Shown here piece after piece: positions 52,299 to 60,612 of a stretch of DNA of 64,000 nucleotides (position 1 is its first letter; each line of letters opens with the position of its first letter). The position numbers were made by a program, and so were the translations under genes. The notes under the pieces are model-generated. The model worked only from the letters and a program-made list of their open reading frames with translations, was not told the DNA's origin and ran no database searches. Source of the stretch: Pseudomonas viridiflava (GTDB lineage Bacteria; Pseudomonadota; Gammaproteobacteria; Pseudomonadales; Pseudomonadaceae); the NCBI RefSeq assembly GCF_900580675.1, contig NZ_UTBG01000062.1, positions 1 to 64,000 of the forward strand, read 5' to 3'.

Positions 52299-53663
52299 TC
52301 AGGAATGCGCTTCGGTTAGGTTGGTCAACTCTGGCCCCTTGCTTGGCGGCTCTTTGAGTACTACACGCTTGATCGGGCCGACGATGACCAGATAGCTGAA
52401 CACCGCCACCAGCGCGTTGGCGCCGACGAACACCAGGGCCCACTTGAACGAGCCGGTGGTGCTGATGATGTAGCCGATGACAATCGGCGTGGTGATCGAG
52501 GCCAGGTTACCGAAGGTGTTGAACAGGCCGCCACTGAGGCCGGCGATTTGTTTCGGCGAAGTGTCGGACACCACCGCCCAACCCAGTGCGCCAACGCCTT
52601 TACCGAAGAAGGCCAGGGCCATGAAGCCCACCACCATCCATTCAACGTCAACGTAGTTACACGCGATGATGCTGCTGGACACCAGCAAGCCGGCAATGAT
52701 CGGCGCCTTGCGAGCGAACGTCAGGGAATGCCCTTTGCGCAGCAGGTAGTCGGAAATCACGCCGCCGAGCACGCCGCCGATAAAGCCGCAGATCGCCGGC
52801 AACGACGCAATGAAACCAGCCTTGAGGATGGTCATGCCACGGTCCTGCACCAGGTACACCGGGAACCAGGTCAGGAAGAAGTACGTGATGCCGTTGATGC
52901 AGTACTGGCCCAGGTACACGCCAAGCATCATGCGGTTGGTCAGCAACTGACGGATATAATCCCACTTCGGCCCGTCGGTTTTCTTGCCTTTGCCCTTGTC
53001 CTGATCCATATCGACCATCGCACCGTTGGCCGCGATGTAATCGAGCTCGGCGGTGTTGATCATCGGATGCTGGCGCGGGCTGTGGATAACTTTCAGCCAG
53101 ATCAGCGAGAACACGATGCCAATCGCGCCCATCACGATAAGCACGTGCTGCCAGCCGAAGCTGTAGACGATCCAGCCCATCAGCGGCGCGAACAACACGG
53201 TGGCGAAGTACTGCGCCGAGTTGAAGATGGCCGAAGCCGTACCGCGCTCGGCAGTCGGGAACCAGGCCGCGACGATACGTGCGTTACCGGGGAACGACGG
53301 CGCTTCGGCCAGGCCCACCATGAAGCGCAGCATAAACAGCGCAACCACTGCGGTGGAGACACCGAACTCACCGACATAGCCTTGCAGCACGGTGAACAGT
53401 GACCAGGTGAAGATGCTCAGGGCATAGACTTTTTTCGAACCGAACCGGTCCAGCAGCCAGCCACCGGGAATTTGCCCGGCCACGTAGGCCCAACCGAATG
53501 CGGAGAAGATGTAACCGAGGGTGACCGCGTCGATGCCGAGGTCTTTTTGCAGGCTGGAGCCCGCGATGGCGATGGTGGCCCGGTCGGCGTAGTTGATCGT
53601 GGTCACCAGGAACAGCATGAGCAGGATCAAATAACGGACGTGGGTCGGCTTGGTCGCTTGCAT
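52299..53663 (-). CDS. MFS sugar-diacid permease (GarP/GudP-like), 454 aa
   Basis: Anion:cation symporter of the major facilitator superfamily with 12 predicted helices. The N-terminal [15 protein letters not shown] and the conserved [20 protein letters not shown] resemble GudP/GarP of E. coli. The adjacent garD and kdgD indicate galactarate or glucarate as substrate. It ends 12 bp before the garD start; a hairpin lies in the gap to the dehydrogenase gene upstream. Confidence 0.92.
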   Translation of the reverse strand: MQATKPTHVRYLILLMLFLVTTINYADRATIAIAGSSLQKDLGIDAVTLGYIFSAFGWAYVAGQIPGGWLLDRFGSKKVYALSIFTWSLFTVLQGYVGEFGVSTAVVALFMLRFMVGLAEAPSFPGNARIVAAWFPTAERGTASAIFNSAQYFATVLFAPLMGWIVYSFGWQHVLIVMGAIGIVFSLIWLKVIHSPRQHPMINTAELDYIAANGAMVDMDQDKGKGKKTDGPKWDYIRQLLTNRMMLGVYLGQYCINGITYFFLTWFPVYLVQDRGMTILKAGFIASLPAICGFIGGVLGGVISDYLLRKGHSLTFARKAPIIAGLLVSSSIIACNYVDVEWMVVGFMALAFFGKGVGALGWAVVSDTSPKQIAGLSGGLFNTFGNLASITTPIVIGYIISTTGSFKWALVFVGANALVAVFSYLVIVGPIKRVVLKEPPSKGPELTNLTEAHS

Positions 53664-53719
53664 GTAGAAGTACTCCCACTAATTATTTTTTTTGCGGGTA
53701 ATGTTTTTCTGTTGTGTGT

Positions 53720-53749
53720 TGTGGGGCCTGGCAGGCGCCAGACCCCACA
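53720..53749 (-). other. Hairpin between the dehydrogenase and permease genes
   Basis: TGTGGGG and CTGGC pair with GCCAG and CCCCACA around AGGC, with one mismatch. There is no immediate T-run; it may set relative transcript levels in the operon. Confidence 0.45.
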
Positions 53750-53760
53750 GGTGCTGCGTG

Positions 53761-55206
53761 TTACGAACCGATGTAGCTGGTTTTGACTACGGTGTAGAAC
53801 TCTTGCGCATAGCGACCCTGTTCGCGCGAACCGTAGGACGAACCCTTACGGCCGCCGAATGGAACGTGGTAATCCACACCGGCTGTCGGCAGGTTGACCA
53901 TCACCATCCCGGCCTGGGAGTGGCGCTTGAAGTGGTTGGCGTACTTCAACGAGGTGGTGGCAATGCCCGCCGACAACCCGAACTCGGTGTCGTTGGCCAT
54001 CGCCAGCGCCGCCTCGTAGTCCGCCACGCGCACCACGTTGGCCACCGGGCCGAAGATCTCCTCACGGCTGATACGCATCGCGGCTTCGCTGTCGGCAAAC
54101 AGCGTCGGCGCCAGGTAGTAGCCCTCGGTATCGCAGGTCACCAGGCCGCCACCGCTGACCAGCCGCGCGCCTTCGCTTTGGCCGATGTCGATGTACTTGA
54201 GGTCCTGGTCCAACTGGGCCTGGGAAACCACCGGGCCGATATCGGTGCCGCTTTTCAGGGCATGGCCGACCTTGATCGACTTCATGCGCTCGGCCATGGC
54301 CTCGACAAACTTGTCGTGGATCCCGGCGGTAACGATCAAGCGGCTGGAGGCGGTGCAGCGCTGGCCGGTGGAGTAGAACGCGCTCTGTACCGACAGCTCG
54401 ACGGCCTGCTTGAGGTCGGCGTCGTCGAGGATGATCTGCGGGTTCTTGCCGCCCATTTCCAGCTGCACCTTGGCCTGGCGCGACACGCAACTGACGGCGA
54501 TCTGACGACCGACACCCACCGAGCCGGTAAAGCTGATGCCATCGACTTTCGGGCTGTTGACCAGTACATCGCCGACCACACGACCACTGCCCATCACCAG
54601 GTTGAACACACCGGCAGGGAAACCGGCGCGCGAGATGATTTCGGCCAGGGCCCAGGCGCAGCCCGGTACGAGTTCGGCAGGTTTGATCACCACGCAGTTG
54701 CCGTAGGCCAGGGCCGGGGCGATTTTCCACGCAGGAATGGCGATCGGGAAGTTCCACGGGGTGATCAGACCGACCACACCCAAGGCTTCGCGGGTCACTT
54801 CAACATTGACGCCCGGACGCACCGATGGCACGTAGTCGCCGGACAAGCGCAGGCATTCGCCGGCAAAAAATTTGAAGATGTTACCGGCGCGGGTCACTTC
54901 GCCGATGGCTTCGGGCAGGGTCTTGCCCTCTTCCCGGGCCAGCAAGGTGCCGAGCTCTTCGCGGCGAGCGAGGATTTCGCTGCCGACTTTATCCAACGCG
55001 TCGTGGCGAGCCTGGATACCCGAGGTGGACCAGGCGGGGAACGCCGCCCGGGCCGCATCAATGGCGGTGTTGACTTGGGCTACGTCAGCCTTGGCGTATT
55101 CGCCAATGACATCAGACAACTCCGACGGGTTGAGGTTGACGCAATAGTCAGCACCGGCCACCCATTGGCCATTGATGTAGTTTTCGTAACGTTGAGCTTG
55201 GGACAC
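53761..55206 (-). CDS. 2,5-dioxopentanoate (ketoglutarate semialdehyde) dehydrogenase, 481 aa
   Basis: NAD(P)-dependent aldehyde dehydrogenase that turns 2-ketoglutarate semialdehyde into 2-oxoglutarate, the final step of diacid catabolism. The catalytic cysteine is in FYSTGQRCTASSRL and the glutamate in QLEMGGKNPQIIL; the Rossmann motif FTGSVGVGRQIA is present. The exact substrate is inferred from its place between kdgD and the permease gene. Confidence 0.93.
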   Translation of the reverse strand: MSQAQRYENYINGQWVAGADYCVNLNPSELSDVIGEYAKADVAQVNTAIDAARAAFPAWSTSGIQARHDALDKVGSEILARREELGTLLAREEGKTLPEAIGEVTRAGNIFKFFAGECLRLSGDYVPSVRPGVNVEVTREALGVVGLITPWNFPIAIPAWKIAPALAYGNCVVIKPAELVPGCAWALAEIISRAGFPAGVFNLVMGSGRVVGDVLVNSPKVDGISFTGSVGVGRQIAVSCVSRQAKVQLEMGGKNPQIILDDADLKQAVELSVQSAFYSTGQRCTASSRLIVTAGIHDKFVEAMAERMKSIKVGHALKSGTDIGPVVSQAQLDQDLKYIDIGQSEGARLVSGGGLVTCDTEGYYLAPTLFADSEAAMRISREEIFGPVANVVRVADYEAALAMANDTEFGLSAGIATTSLKYANHFKRHSQAGMVMVNLPTAGVDYHVPFGGRKGSSYGSREQGRYAQEFYTVVKTSYIGS

Positions 55207-55225
55207 AAATCTTCTCCTGACGCAA

Positions 55226-55251
55226 AAGGCCGCTGATTTCTCAGCGGCCTT
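55226..55251 (-). terminator. Hairpin between kdgD and dehydrogenase genes
   Basis: AAGGCCGCTGA-TTTC-TCAGCGGCCTT: perfect 11-bp arms, followed on the minus strand by TTTTG. It looks like an internal, probably leaky, terminator. Confidence 0.65.
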
Positions 55252-55260
55252 GTAGATAGG

Positions 55261-56172
55261 TTATTGCGCGCCTTGCTTGTCGATCAGCGCGGCCAGGGTT
55301 TCGTATTCTTCCGGCAGCAGGTCGGTCAGCGGGGTGCGCACCGGGCCTGCGTCGTAGCCGGCGATTTTTGCACCTGCTTTGACGATGCTCACGGCATAAC
55401 CGGCCTTGCGGTTACGGATGTCGAGGTAAGGCAGGAAGAAGTCGTCAATGATCCTGGCGACGGTGGCATGATCGTCTTTGGCAATCGCGTGGTAGAAGTC
55501 CATCGCGGTTTTCGGGATGAAGTTGAACACCGCGGAGGAGTACACCGGCACGCCCAGGGCCTTGTAGGCAGCGGCGTAAACCTCTGCAGTCGGCAGACCG
55601 CCGAGGTAGCTGAAACGGTCACCGAGGCGACGGCGGATCGACACCATCAACTCGATGTCACCCAGGCCGTCTTTGTAGCCGATCAGGTTCGGGCAGCGCT
55701 CGGCCAGGCGTTCCAGCAACGGCGCGGTCAGGCGGCAGACGTTGCGGTTGTAGACGACTACGCCGATTTTTACCGATTTGCACACCGCTTCAACGTGGGC
55801 GGCAACCCCGTCCTGGCTGGCTTCGGTCAGGTAGTGCGGCAGCAGCAGCAAGCCCTTGGCGCCAAGGCGCTCGGCTTCCTGGGCGTATTCGATGGCCTGG
55901 CGGGTCGAACCGCCGACACCGGCGAGGATCGGCACACTGGTGGCGCAGGTATCAACGGCGGTTTTGACCACTTGGGAATATTCGCTGGCAGCGAGGGAGA
56001 AAAACTCACCGGTGCCGCCGGCAGCGAACAAGGCGGTGGCGCCGTAAGGGGCCAGCCATTCCAGGCGCTTGATGTAGCCCGCCTGGTGGAAGTCACCCTG
56101 GGCGTTGAAATCGGTCACCGGGAAAGACAGCAGACCGTGGGAGAGGATGGACTTCAGTTCTTGTGGATTCAT
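55261..56172 (-). CDS. kdgD: 5-dehydro-4-deoxyglucarate dehydratase, 303 aa
   Basis: Class I aldolase-fold enzyme (DapA family) that converts 5-keto-4-deoxyglucarate to 2-ketoglutarate semialdehyde, with loss of CO2 and water. The Schiff-base lysine is in [15 protein letters not shown] near residue 195; [14 protein letters not shown] near residue 60 binds the carboxylate. It is first in the operon; a palindromic operator-like site lies 60 bp upstream. Confidence 0.95.
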   Translation of the reverse strand: MNPQELKSILSHGLLSFPVTDFNAQGDFHQAGYIKRLEWLAPYGATALFAAGGTGEFFSLAASEYSQVVKTAVDTCATSVPILAGVGGSTRQAIEYAQEAERLGAKGLLLLPHYLTEASQDGVAAHVEAVCKSVKIGVVVYNRNVCRLTAPLLERLAERCPNLIGYKDGLGDIELMVSIRRRLGDRFSYLGGLPTAEVYAAAYKALGVPVYSSAVFNFIPKTAMDFYHAIAKDDHATVARIIDDFFLPYLDIRNRKAGYAVSIVKAGAKIAGYDAGPVRTPLTDLLPEEYETLAALIDKQGAQ

Positions 56173-56231
56173 TATTCGAACACCCTGGGCGAAAACTTTC
56201 TGTTGAAAGGTTGTTGTAGGTTTTTGTGATG

Positions 56232-56249
56232 TCGTACGTCATCGTACAA
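56232..56249 (-). promoter_or_regulatory. Palindromic operator-like site upstream of kdgD
   Basis: TCGTACGTCATCGTACAA: GTACG and CGTAC arms around TCAT, with outer T/A matches. Its half TTGTACGAT also occurs before the GntR-family gene at 58522-58530, which suggests that regulator binds both. Confidence 0.55.
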
Positions 56250-56416
56250 CTATAAATGATTTCGTCAACTGCAATTCATCGCGGTTGTGCACGTGCATGC
56301 GCTGAAGGCTTATGGGGCGGCGTTCTTGACGTAGGAAATTATTCCTCTATGCTCGACAAAGCTGTATATGCATACAGTTAATACGGAAGATTCCTACGAC
56401 ATAGCAAGGAGCTAAC

Positions 56417-57562
56417 ATGTCAGGTCTTGAACTCGCAGCACTCCAAAAGAACCCGCCCACCCTGCGCTTCGAAGGCGGCGAACACACCGCCATCGGCGAC
56501 GACACCCTGTTGCGTTTCGCCAAGGACGCGCCGGCGATTCCCGCCCGGCAGGTCGAACTGCACCTGCCCAACGGGCTGGCACTCACCTACGGCCAGGTGA
56601 TCGCACTGGGCGGCGACTTCTATGGGATCCCTGGCCAGCCCATCAGTGATGGCGCCACCCCGGCTGATCGCGTGCAACGCTTCACGGCCGCCTTCAACTC
56701 ACTGGCCGTGCTGCCCGCCTCGCGGGAAGAAGCGCACAAGATCCTCGCGGTGATGCAAAAGGAGATCAACGCAGTCAACCAGGCAATCAAGGACGGCAAG
56801 CAAGCGCATGAAGCCTACGATGCTCTGGGCGATACGCTGTCGGAGGAATGGAACCGCATCACCGGCGGCGGCAGTGTGGTTTCAGGGCTGATTCCGCTGG
56901 GGCGCTATTTGAAATTGGCGGCAGACAATGCCGACCACTTCGGCGAATGGGCCCTCTCGGCCTACCTGGCGGGCCATACGGCGGCGCTGCAACAAGCCCT
57001 CGTGGCGCATCAGACCGGCACCGACCAGGCATTGGAACTGGCCTATGGGATGAACAGCTTTGCCGATCACTTTCTCACCGATCTGTTTTCCGCCGGCCAC
57101 CTGCGCGTGCCGCGCAAACAGCTAGCCGCCGTGGTGACGCCAGGCGAACTGGGCTCACTGATCAGCCGCTTCATGCACGACGAAGACAGCAAGTTCGGCC
57201 TCAAGGTGCGCAACGCCCTGGGTGATGAATGGCACGCGTATGGGGATAAACGTTATTTCGACGCGATCGACGCGGCCAACCAGGCGCAGGTCAAACGCGC
57301 TGTGCAGGCGTCGGCGGATGAGATTTTCGAAACCTTTACCAGCGGTGTCGCGCCCTCCCCGGCCAACTTCAAGGCGCCGCTGCATGTGCCGGATTTGAAC
57401 GCCGCGCAGAACCCGGCGAATAACTTCTCGCCGCTGTTCAAGATGGAGGGGGACAAGGTGCTGCGGCGCAAGGACGTGAATGACCTGAACGACAAGCACT
57501 GGACCAATGACTGGTGGGGTTGGAGCACGTACCTGTTGCTTAAGGACTACAAGCCGAAGTAA
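56417..57562 (+). CDS. Zinc-phospholipase C/S1-P1-nuclease-like protein, 381 aa
   Basis: The segment ADHFLTDLFSAGHLR (about residues 216-230) has the H-x3-D-x5-H spacing of zinc-dependent phospholipase C and S1/P1 nucleases. Further candidate metal ligands are Asp67 (GGDFYG), His174 (NADHFGEW), His187 (LAGHTA) and His254 (FMHDED). I recall a phosphatidylcholine-hydrolysing phospholipase C described from P. fluorescens of similar size, but cannot check identity. Oddly, there is no signal peptide, though such enzymes usually act outside the cell. It is read divergently from kdgD and lies inside the galactarate locus. Confidence 0.65.
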   Translation: MSGLELAALQKNPPTLRFEGGEHTAIGDDTLLRFAKDAPAIPARQVELHLPNGLALTYGQVIALGGDFYGIPGQPISDGATPADRVQRFTAAFNSLAVLPASREEAHKILAVMQKEINAVNQAIKDGKQAHEAYDALGDTLSEEWNRITGGGSVVSGLIPLGRYLKLAADNADHFGEWALSAYLAGHTAALQQALVAHQTGTDQALELAYGMNSFADHFLTDLFSAGHLRVPRKQLAAVVTPGELGSLISRFMHDEDSKFGLKVRNALGDEWHAYGDKRYFDAIDAANQAQVKRAVQASADEIFETFTSGVAPSPANFKAPLHVPDLNAAQNPANNFSPLFKMEGDKVLRRKDVNDLNDKHWTNDWWGWSTYLLLKDYKPK

Positions 57563-57592
57563 ACACGCCACTCCAGATACAGGAGATCAAAA

Positions 57593-57681
57593 TGTGGGAG
57601 CGGGCTTGCTCGCGAATGCGGTCTCTCAGTTAATGAACAGATGACTGACACACCGCATTCGCGAGCAAGCCCGCTCCCACA
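57593..57681. repeat. Paired REP element (30-bp perfect arms)
   Basis: TGTGGGAGCGGGCTTGCTCG continues to GCGGT and is mirrored exactly by ACCGCATTCGCGAGCAAGCC and the rest, with a 29-bp loop. It lies between the convergent phospholipase-like and regulator genes. Confidence 0.92.
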
Positions 57682-57722
57682 CTTGAGTCGATTTACACCC
57701 GGCACAACTCGCTTGTCTGCTG

Positions 57723-58481
57723 TTAACCGCGCTGCGCCTCTGCCTCTTCATGGGCATGGCGCAGCCGCTCACGGCTATTGGTCAAATGCAGGCGCATGGC
57801 CGCGCGCGCCGCGTCCGAATCCTGGCGGGCAATCGCCTCGTAGATCTCTTCGTGTTCGCGGCTTAGCCGGCTCATGTAGTGCTGCTGGTCATCATGGGCC
57901 AGGCGCGCCGAATTCAGGCGGGTACGCGGAATGATGCTGGTGCCCAGGTGGGTCATGATGTCGGTGAAGTAGCGGTTGCCGGTGGACAACGCGATTTCCA
58001 GGTGGAACGCGAAGTCCGACGCCACCGCATCGCCGGCGTGCGCCGCGCTTTCATTCAGGGCGTCGAGTGCTGCGCGCATGGCAGCCAATTGTTCGTCGCT
58101 GCGTCGCAATGCGGCAAGGCCGGCAGACTCCACTTCCAGGCTGATCCGCAATTCCAGAATCGCCAGCACATCACGCAAGGTCACAACCGTGGCCGGGTCG
58201 ATCCGGAAGCCGCTGGGGCTTGGCGTGTCCAGCACAAAGGTGCCGATGCCATGGCGGGTTTCAACCTGCCCCGCCGCCTGCAAACGTGAAATGGCCTCAC
58301 GCACCACCGTGCGGCTGACCCCATGGGCATCCATGATCGCCGACTCGGTAGGCAGTTTATCGCCACGCTTGAGTTGACCGTCGCGGATCTGCTCGGACAA
58401 CACCGTGACCAGTTCCTGGGCAAGGCTGCGGCGCTTGCGGGGAAGACGAGGGGCGGTGCTGGCGTTTTCCATGTGGATCAT
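57723..58481 (-). CDS. FadR/GntR-family regulator of the galactarate operon, 252 aa
   Basis: Winged-helix DNA-binding domain (about residues 18-85) with KLPTESAIMDAHGVSRTVV and VREAISRLQAAGQVETRHG, then an FCD ligand domain with the metal-site pattern DFAFHLEIALSTGN. FCD regulators commonly respond to small carboxylates, fitting a galactarate or glucarate sensor. A TTGTACGAT site before its own start matches the kdgD palindrome. The start could be ATG at 58479-58481 or three codons later. Confidence 0.9.
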   Translation of the reverse strand: MIHMENASTAPRLPRKRRSLAQELVTVLSEQIRDGQLKRGDKLPTESAIMDAHGVSRTVVREAISRLQAAGQVETRHGIGTFVLDTPSPSGFRIDPATVVTLRDVLAILELRISLEVESAGLAALRRSDEQLAAMRAALDALNESAAHAGDAVASDFAFHLEIALSTGNRYFTDIMTHLGTSIIPRTRLNSARLAHDDQQHYMSRLSREHEEIYEAIARQDSDAARAAMRLHLTNSRERLRHAHEEAEAQRG

Positions 58482-58521
58482 CTATCTCGGTTGACTAAAG
58501 CAGCATCATAGCCCATGGCGG

Positions 58522-58530
58522 TTGTACGAT
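58522..58530. promoter_or_regulatory. TTGTACGAT half-site before the GntR gene
   Basis: Nine bases identical (on one strand) to the half-site of the kdgD palindrome, about 40 bp before the regulator start; possible autoregulation. Confidence 0.45.
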
Positions 58531-58568
58531 CACCGTTCTATCACGACTTTCATCTATATCCTGCGCGC

Positions 58569-58597
58569 AAAAAAATACCCCGACGCATGTCGAGGCA
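58569..58597 (-). terminator. Terminator after sspB
   Basis: On the minus strand TGCCTCGAC-ATGC-GTCGGGGTA forms a 9-bp stem with G-U pairs, followed by seven T. Confidence 0.75.
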
Positions 58598-58628
58598 TTT
58601 TTCAGGCTCACCCGAAGGTAAAAGCCAG

Positions 58629-59048
58629 TTACTTCACCACTTTCAGGCTCGGCCGACCGCTTGGGCGGGGCGGCTCGGCATCCGGTGGCGGCACATCATC
58701 GCCGTCTTCGCTTTCGATCGCTTCGTCATCCTCGAAAGGCGACTCCAGATCAAACACCATGCCTTGGCCATTCTCCCGGGCATAGATCCCGAGGATGGCA
58801 CCAATCGGCACGTAAAGCGTATGCGGCACACCGCCGAAACGCCCTTCGAAGCTGACGGCTTCATTGTCCATGTGCAGGTGGCGCACGGCACTCGGTGACA
58901 CGTTCAGCACAATCTGCCCGTCACTGGCAAAACCCTGCGGTACCTGAACCGCAGCAAATTCGGAATTGACCAGCATGTGCGGGGTGCAATCGTTGTCCAC
59001 AATCCACTCATAGAGCGCGCGGACCAGGTAGGGTCGACTGGAGTTCAT
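58629..59048 (-). CDS. sspB: ClpXP specificity-enhancing factor SspB, 139 aa
   Basis: Adaptor that binds ssrA-tagged proteins and delivers them to ClpXP. The folded domain includes RALYEWIVDNDCTPHMLV and GIYARENGQGMVFDL. A disordered acidic/proline linker (residues 103-130) leads to the C-terminal ClpX-docking motif GRPSLKVVK, as in E. coli. It is coupled with sspA, 17 bp upstream. Confidence 0.96.
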   Translation of the reverse strand: MNSSRPYLVRALYEWIVDNDCTPHMLVNSEFAAVQVPQGFASDGQIVLNVSPSAVRHLHMDNEAVSFEGRFGGVPHTLYVPIGAILGIYARENGQGMVFDLESPFEDDEAIESEDGDDVPPPDAEPPRPSGRPSLKVVK

Positions 59049-59065
59049 CAGCGGCTCCTTAAGCC

Positions 59066-59683
59066 TTAGCGCATATCGCGTTCGACACCAGACAGACTCG
59101 CCTGGAAAGCCTCACGCGCAAACTGGCGCTCCATGTAATCAAGCAACGGCTTGGCCGGCCGTGGCAGTTCAATGCCCATGATCGGCAAGCGCCAGAGTAT
59201 GGGTAATAGGCAGCAATCCACCAAGCTTTGTTCCTCACTGAGGAAAAAAGGCTTGTCGGCGAACAGCGGCGAAACACCGGTCAGGCTCTCGCGCAATTCC
59301 TTGCGCGCCACCACACGTGCCGCCTCTTTGCTGCGGGTATCCAGAATCACATCCACCAGCCCGCACCAGTCACGCTGGATCCGATGGATCAGCAGGCGGC
59401 TATTGGCGCGCGCCACCGGGTACACCGGCAGCAAAGGCGGATGCGGGTAACGCTCATCCAGGTATTCCATCACCACGGTTGACTCCCACAACGCCAGGTC
59501 ACGATCGACCAGGGTGGGCAAGCTGCCGTAAGGGTTCACTTCGATCAGTTTCGGCGGATGACGACCTGCCTCCACACTGATGATCTCGGCGCTGACACCC
59601 TTCTCTGCGAGCACGATGCGTACTCGGTGGGAATAGTGGTCGGCGGGGTCGGAGTAACAGGCCAACCGGTTGGTCACGCCCAT
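59066..59683 (-). CDS. sspA: Stringent starvation protein A, 205 aa
   Basis: Glutathione-S-transferase-fold protein that binds RNA polymerase with sigma-70 during starvation and influences acid resistance and virulence genes. The GST N-terminal domain shows [20 protein letters not shown] and [19 protein letters not shown]; the conserved PHP motif (YPHPPLLP, near residue 82), needed for activity in E. coli, is present. Upstream is a large structured inverted repeat shared with the end of the cytochrome bc1 operon. Confidence 0.96.
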   Translation of the reverse strand: MGVTNRLACYSDPADHYSHRVRIVLAEKGVSAEIISVEAGRHPPKLIEVNPYGSLPTLVDRDLALWESTVVMEYLDERYPHPPLLPVYPVARANSRLLIHRIQRDWCGLVDVILDTRSKEAARVVARKELRESLTGVSPLFADKPFFLSEEQSLVDCCLLPILWRLPIMGIELPRPAKPLLDYMERQFAREAFQASLSGVERDMR

Positions 59684-59727
59684 GGCGGTCCTCCTCGCTT
59701 GTTGAAATTATCGAAAGCTCAAAAACG

Positions 59728-59802
59728 AGCGCGCCCAGAGAGCATCTCTGTAGAGCCTGGTTCAACCAGACTGCTACGTATTCAGAGATGCCGCTGGGCG
59801 CG
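59728..59802 (-). other. 75-bp branched inverted repeat between petC and sspA
   Basis: GCGCGCCCAG at one end pairs with CTGGGCGCGC at the other; inside, GCATCTCTG pairs with CAGAGATGC, and a small CTGGTT-CAACCAG hairpin sits at the centre. On the minus strand the outer stem is followed by TCGTTTTTG. It may end the bc1 transcript or act as a leader element of sspA. Confidence 0.7.
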
Positions 59803-59832
59803 CAAGATTAACAGCAATTGCTTACGGTTGGA

Positions 59833-60612
59833 TCAATGCACATCCTTCCAGTATTCGCGTTTGAGCAGGTAGGCGAACACAAAGAAGAAGGCCAGGTAGA
59901 GCAACACATACGTACCGATGCGCTGATGTTGCAGTTTGACGGGGTTGGCCGAATAGGCCAGGAAGGTCACCAGATTCTTGACCTTCTCGTCGAACTGCTC
60001 TTCGTTCAGCGTACCGGTCTTGGGCACGATGGTCAGTTGATCGCACGCTTCATGTGTCAACGGCGTGCCGGTCAACGGATCATATTGCTTCTTGCCGTCT
60101 TCAACGACCTGAACCTGCTTGCATCCTACCACTTGACGACCCTGCAGGCCGACCAGAACGTTAGGCATACCGACGTTCGGGAAGACTTTGTTGTTCACGC
60201 CGTACGGGCGCGCCGGATCTTCGTAGAAGGATTTGAGGTAACCATAGAGCCAATCGGTACCGCGGACACGTGCCACCAGGGTCAGGTCGGGCGGTGCAGC
60301 CCCGAACCAGGCCTTGGCGTCGGCGGGTTGCATGCCGATGTTCATGTGGTCGCCGATCTTCGCGCCGGTGAACACCGCATGGCTGAGCATCACGTCATGC
60401 GGGATGCCAAGGTCGTCGGCAACACGCTCGTAACGCTGGAACTTGGCGCTGTGGCAGCCCATGCAATAGTTGGTGAATGTACGCAGCCCGTCCTGCATGG
60501 CGGCCTTGTCAGACACATCGATATCGACTTTTTCCAGCTCCGCGCCGTGCTCGGCCGCGAAGGACAGTAGCGGCAGCGCCGCAAGCATCAAAGCAACAAG
60601 TAACTTTTTCAT
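59833..60612 (-). CDS. petC: Cytochrome c1 of the bc1 complex, 259 aa
   Basis: Membrane-anchored c-type cytochrome that takes electrons from the Rieske protein. Signal peptide LLVALMLAALPLLSFAA, haem motif NYCMGCHSAKF near residue 49, axial methionine region, and a C-terminal anchor (VLLYLAFFFVFAYLLK). I chose ATG at 60610-60612, which overlaps the cytochrome b stop; the longer frame is antisense to nothing useful and lacks a signal peptide. Confidence 0.96.
   Translation of the reverse strand: MKKLLVALMLAALPLLSFAAEHGAELEKVDIDVSDKAAMQDGLRTFTNYCMGCHSAKFQRYERVADDLGIPHDVMLSHAVFTGAKIGDHMNIGMQPADAKAWFGAAPPDLTLVARVRGTDWLYGYLKSFYEDPARPYGVNNKVFPNVGMPNVLVGLQGRQVVGCKQVQVVEDGKKQYDPLTGTPLTHEACDQLTIVPKTGTLNEEQFDEKVKNLVTFLAYSANPVKLQHQRIGTYVLLYLAFFFVFAYLLKREYWKDVH

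Noticed and set aside
47496..57681. Repeated GTGGGAGCGGGCTTGC units considered as a CRISPR array
   Set aside because: Units are scattered between genes over 10 kb, palindromic, and have no regular spacers or cas genes.
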